Part shown: positions 59,347 to 64,000 of the stretch, in pieces
Layout: every line of letters begins with the position of its first letter
Position numbering within the stretch: the stretch's first letter is position 1
Assembly: GCA_038030265.1 (NCBI GenBank)
Contig: CM075943.1
Location: 46,438,001 to 46,502,000, forward strand
From: Corythucha ciliata
Lineage: Eukaryota; Arthropoda; Insecta; Hemiptera; Tingidae
Length of the DNA: 64,000 nucleotides
Reading direction: 5' to 3'
Made by a program: the position numbers and the translations under genes
Notes under the pieces: generated by a model
Database searches by the model: none
What the model was told of the DNA's origin: nothing
What the model saw: the letters and a program-made list of their open reading frames with translations, nothing else

Positions 59347-59867
59347 TAGTCTGTTTCAAAATATTTTGTTCTTTGGGCTTGAGGGTGGACCATCTTTTCC
59401 TAAAATCATTTCTGCCATGACTATTAATCCATTTCTAGACAACAAACAGCTTGCTGTTTTCTCTACTAGGGGCTAAAAGGTGAATTCTGCTCCCTGAAAA
59501 CCGCGTTTTCGGCCGATGTAGCTAGTGGTCGCAGCTGTTTTTTGAATAACTCTCGTCTAGAAAGTTTTCAAAATCAGAAGATACCTCACTTTTCCGGCAC
59601 CTCTCGACTCAAGAAGCTTTTCTTGACCTCAACTTTATTTTTAAAAACCTTCTCCCAACCTTTTCTCATCAAAATAGACTTATACGATGCTGGAAAATTG
59701 TGTTAGGTTCAACAATATGTGATTTTTAATACTGCCCGAAATCAAGTACTGAATGGGGAACTTGCACATTTTTCAAGCACTGGTGTTTATTGAAGAGGGC
59801 TCTTCCACAATGCTATTGCTCACATTAAACATTGAAATCAATCAAGGGTTTTTTAGAGCGAATTTTT

Positions 59868-60205
59868 AAAAATGTTGAGTAGGGATTTGATAACGTGAAA
59901 CCCTATTTAATGAAATGGATAGTGTGAGGAAGAGGGGGGTTCGACACATTTTCAGGGGGACAATTTTTCTTGTTATTTGCAAACAAAAAAAGTTAGAGTG
60001 CCTTAATCACATGCTTCAAAATTAGGGATTGACGTAATTTCCCCCTCGTACCATCTATCCTCTCTTGAAGAACTTTGAAATTTATTTAAAAATCACCAAA
60101 TGCATCAATCGGGCTGCAACTACCATTGATATACTTCTGTCCATGTGCCAATTCACCGGTATACTTTTCTCCGAAATCGGACATTCATACAAGTTCCCCA
60201 TTTGT
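59868..60205 (+). repeat. Dispersed repeat (copy of 32935-33262)
   Basis: The same order of blocks as the 33 kb copy, ending at CAAGTTCCCCATTTG. Here it is not followed by the tRNA-like SINE. Confidence 0.8.
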
Positions 60206-63200
60206 GACCTATGACATATAATGGCCGTTTGCGAGGAAATGCCTTGATTTAAACGCGGTTTCTCGGGGGTCTAGAATGCTTTAGGATATATGTATAATTA
60301 ACTATAGTGCATTCATCCATACCATTTAAGAAAGTTTAAATTTTCGCTCATGACCAAAAATGTGTGATACTCGTTCCACTGTGAGGCGCCCAGAAGATAG
60401 CGATTGAGAGATTCCTGCTTAGCCGGTGCCCCGTATCGTTTCACCTAGTTTCACCAGCCCGCTCTACGTCTTCTTGCTTCAAGAAAGTGTTGTAAAGTAC
60501 CTGGGCAGCTGTCTCCAGTTCCTTAGACTCGAGATAGGATTTGGAGAAGACAACTTTACTCTTTCTGAACGCTGCAGAAGTCGTGTCACAACATGTGAAG
60601 TCATGTAGGAAGACCGGCGATGAAAGCCAAGGAGCTGCATCTCCGGCGCGGAAAATGTGAACGTCTTATCACTGCCACATTCTGGTCATTGTCAGTCAGG
60701 TCCTGGGCATCAACAGGATCACCCAATTTTGAAGGTTTTTCAAAACAAAAAAACTACACAACCAGCAAAATTTGGAACTTTTGCAGCTAATAATGTCGCC
60801 CGAAAGAAGCTAGTGAAATCTTGGCAGTCGACTGTGCAACAACCCCTGACTACCTGGGTCGTATACGGGGATGTTTAAAACTGGAAGTAGCTGAAATGAA
60901 GGTTTTATAAAAATCTTCAAAATTGATCTAGTTTCTGTCACCACAGAGATGAACTGGCGTATATGTATAACCACGTACTATGAAATTAAATTCAGTTCTC
61001 TACGAGTCTCTCATAGAGATTTCTCTCCCAGGCGAGCAGTAAGGATGGTTTACTGAAACATTGGGAGTGAACAGCCAATTTTCTATTGACTAAGTAGACC
61101 GAAAATGTGTGCCCAGTGACCTTACTAACCAAATTGACAACGGAAGACAAGAAATTTGATGTGTAAGGCCAAGAACTCAAAAAAAAAACCGTCGGTTCAT
61201 CATTAGCTGGAATGTAGGGTTTATATAAAAATCTTTATATTGCTCCAACTTCTGATAATCTGGCATATCACACATTCTGGACTGAGTTTAATTTTCTCTC
61301 CAAGTTTCTTCGAGAGATTAGTTTTTCGGATGAGCGGTAGATAAGGATTTGACCGAAAATATGGTATGAAAAACCGATTTTCCAGAAAATATTGAGAATT
61401 TATATATCTCAATATAATCATTTCATTCGATATAATAATGTAATCATTTTTATATATCTCAATATAATAGTATAATAATTAATTTTTATGTATCTCAACA
61501 AAATAATTTCAAAAATTATTGAAATTGTGGGGCGTCTATCTCGGGAACGAATAGGAATTTCGGCAACGAGCATATAACCAAAGTGCTAGTAAATTTTATA
61601 AGCTTTTTATTTCCAATCTACTATCAAATTTATACACCAATACTACAAATTATTCCTCACCCCTCCCCAGCCCCTCAGCACCAAAACGGAAATCACCGAG
61701 ACGCCGAGAAAGGGCGAATATTGGAGCGTCAGCAAAAACTCAGCGTGAGAAAAGCGGGTTTCCCACCAATAGGTGCCAAAAAACAGATATAAGGAAGGGG
61801 CGCTCTGATCTCGCTCTCTCTGCCGTCCGAGTCTTCGCCGTAATCCCGTCAGATCCCTAGGTCCGCGTGGTGTGTCCTCCCCGAGTTTAGTAATAGGCTT
61901 TATACTGTGTCAATAAATCAGTTTTAATCTTTTTTATCCTGTTTTAATCTTTTTAATCCTTTTCTTAAGTCCCCCCCAGTAATAAGCCCATTCCCCAATA
62001 TCGCCCAAAGAAAAGGCTTGTTACAGTACTTAGAAGTGTTTACCGTGCGGCGACCGGTTCTCGAGTTATGAGCGAAAGTGTAGAAAAAGGCACCTTCAGT
62101 GACCTCACCTGACATTAGCACATTCATGTCCCAGCTTGAATGAACAAATTTCGGCGATCAATGAAATTCTCCTTCCCAACTGGCCCAACTCCCTTTATAA
62201 TTCTTTATTGACCGGACTTCAAGCTGGTCAACGATTAGACAAAGTTAACTTGTTTTTAGGTGTCTTAAATGTAATACTTTGTGCCGCAAGCGTCATATTT
62301 TTGTTGAACTTTTACGTGCCACGTCCTCGGAAACCATTTTTAGATCTGGTCACCCTATATGGTTTGCAGCTCGATAAGGAAAGCAGTTAGACAATTTATT
62401 ATTTATTATTACAATTTATTTATTTACTTTTGTTCGGTTTTTCGCGGGACATTTCCAAGGATTTGAATTTGTTTTTGTCTCCACGACTGTCAGTCAACAG
62501 TACGTCAACAGTCAGGAACGCCATTTCATTTCGACCGCCAGCTGCCGGAGCGAAGTTGTATTTATTCGCGGTCTAAATGTGATGCAGGGGTGGGAGTTTG
62601 AAAACGGACCCTTTGACGGATCTTCGGTGAAACTTTTTTTTTTAAGACTTCAACCGAGAAACAGCCACAACACCCACGCAAGTTTCGAATTCCTTGTTCT
62701 CCTGTTTCCAGCTCTCTCACCCCCCCCCCCCACTCACCACTAATCCACTCGCACAGTCCTATCGGAATAATGAACTGTCGGCTGTTTAGTACATGTATCT
62801 CGGTCTTTTATCACCGACCCACGAATATCCCCCCCCCCCCGACCCCTGACCATATAGGTCATAGCAGCGGCCTCGAAATATTCGCGCATTTCTCGCGCCA
62901 TATAAATCTAAATCACTCCATCATAACTGTTATGTTATACAGCGGTATTTTTTTTTACTTCCACGCCCCCTCCCACCTTATGAGCTTTTTACACGATGCC
63001 CGTGTCAAATGTAAATTACCCTCGGAAAGAGGTTTCATTATGCTGTTCTTTCGTTTCAAGTTTGCGCTTGCTGAATGCTGATATTACTCGCGAAAGCCAT
63101 CGCTGTAGTGGTAAATTGTTGTAGCACACGCTACGCGGGACTATTATCACATAGAAATGGAATAATTTAGGTGGAATAATTGTAGGTGTCCCGTCTCTTC

Positions 63201-63450
63201 GTATTTTTCTACGTTTTTTGAGAGAATTTTTGACACTCGACAATTATAGCGTATTTCGGTCAACTTCAACTCCATTGAATGTAATTTAAGAAACGCTTGT
63301 GATGCATAGATCGATAGGGTCAACCACCAATTTGGTTTAAAAGGAGGTGCGCCATAAACAAAATTAAATCCGAGGCAGGGTGGTCGAGTATGGATTATTC
63401 GACTTGAGAGGGTCAGACCATTGAGGGCGAGTACGACTGGGACTGTGGAA
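60206..63450. other. Intergenic, no gene recognised
   Basis: AT-rich stretches (61380-61520, repeated TATATCTCAATATAAT), a short ORF at 62136-62390 with one hydrophobic segment and no known family, and C-runs at about 62718 and 62830. The end of the 62136 ORF shares a phrase (CACGTCCTCGGAAACCA..GTCACCCTA) with repeats near 6680, so it is probably repeat-derived. Confidence 0.45.
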
Positions 63451-63452
63451 AA

Positions 63453-64000
63453 ATGAAGTTTAAGGGTACAATGAGAGGATATTTCTTATTATCTGTTCTG
63501 CTGGGGCTTTTCCCTTTTGGGCTGACAGTGAGTGAGAAAGTTGCGTTTTCAAGAATGCGTTTTATTAGTGGGTGCATTATATGGACGATCGTTCCAGCAG
63601 CAATTTCATCACTTTTTTTCCGAATACCCATGGGGAAGATACGATTGGTATAAGATTTTTCCTAAATTATGGCAAACATTAATAATTATTATTTTAAACA
63701 GACTACTACCGTCGTTGAAATGGGACCAGTGCTAATACTTTTCCTCATTTGACCGTGGTACCTTATGTACCACCGAAAACGTATGAAATTCGTCCTGGCC
63801 GCCATAATGAAATTCGAAACGCATCTTCCAAGGGTGGACACTTGCGTCCCAAAGAAATGGTTCCTCGTCGGATGGACGATACATTTAATTGTCAGCATTA
63901 CGGTGTGGAGCTATCATACGTACATTTCCCTCGATATGTCCGAGGTTCTCGTTGTTTTTTGCTATCAACTCGTCACTTTTCTTACGAACATTATTGCTAT
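63453..64000 (+). pseudogene. Gustatory-receptor-like gene, 5' part, with in-frame TGA, cut by the window end
   Basis: Exon 1 at 63453-63647 (65 codons, MKFKGTMRGYFLLSVLLGLF..., ends at a GTATAAG donor, phase 0) and exon 2 from 63702 to beyond the window. Both are rich in hydrophobic helices. Arthropod chemoreceptors (Gr/Or) have seven such helices with a basic loop like YHRKRMKFVLAAIMKFETHL. In exon 2 the frame has one TGA at 63750-63752 (LFLI-stop-PWYLMYHRK), then stays open for over 80 codons. It could be a pseudogene, a TGA readthrough, or an assembly or splice error. The family call rests on topology and a few residues only. Confidence 0.5.

Noticed and set aside
62136..62390. 84-codon ORF with a hydrophobic segment
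   Set aside because: Its end overlaps a phrase repeated near 6680, so it is probably repeat-derived.

Overview
This is a nuclear genomic window from an animal, most likely an arthropod and probably an insect. The evidence is five spliced, conserved metazoan genes with GT-AG introns (many only 50-90 bp), a partial chemoreceptor-like gene, a non-LTR retrotransposon whose ORF1 resembles DUF4780-type insect elements, and two decayed Ty1/copia fragments. Species cannot be named from the sequence alone. All gene models below were built by eye from splice sites and reading-frame continuity. Where I give a protein length, the exon phases add up exactly.

Layout. 1.5-11.2 kb (minus): a TDRD7-like LOTUS/Tudor germ-granule gene of about 1050 codons. 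Its last coding exon lies behind a 5.3 kb intron filled with inverted-repeat elements. 11.2-28.9 kb: a gene-poor, repeat-rich block with palindromes, MITE-like elements, a Foldback-like array, a broken copia gag-protease fragment and degenerate short-unit arrays. 29.1-31.8 kb (plus): the cohesin acetyltransferase ESCO/eco, 609 aa. 31.9-40.7 kb: repeats, two tRNA-like SINEs, nested MITEs, a second copia protease fragment and an acidic candidate exon. 41.0-54.8 kb: a compact gene cluster with ATE1 (minus, 497 aa) head-to-head with MLH1 (plus, 657 aa), the two start codons 412 bp apart, and SYS1 (plus, 159 aa) starting 341 bp after the MLH1 stop. MLH1 intron 2 (6.2 kb) holds an antisense, 5'-truncated, frameshifted non-LTR element of about 4.7 kb. 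54.8-63.4 kb: repeats and one TE-derived cysteine-rich CXC fragment. 63.45 kb to the end (plus): the 5' part of a gustatory-receptor-like gene with an in-frame TGA.

The genes do not form one pathway. TDRD7 belongs to germ granules and the piRNA pathway, ESCO to sister-chromatid cohesion, MLH1 to mismatch repair and meiotic crossover, ATE1 to N-degron arginylation and SYS1 to Golgi targeting. The repeat landscape is the unusual part: at least eight long inverted repeats, several nested insertions whose order can be read, four families of degenerate short-period arrays, and C-homopolymers that lie mostly on the sense strand of short introns. I found no CRISPR array, rRNA, intact tRNA gene or prokaryotic-type system.
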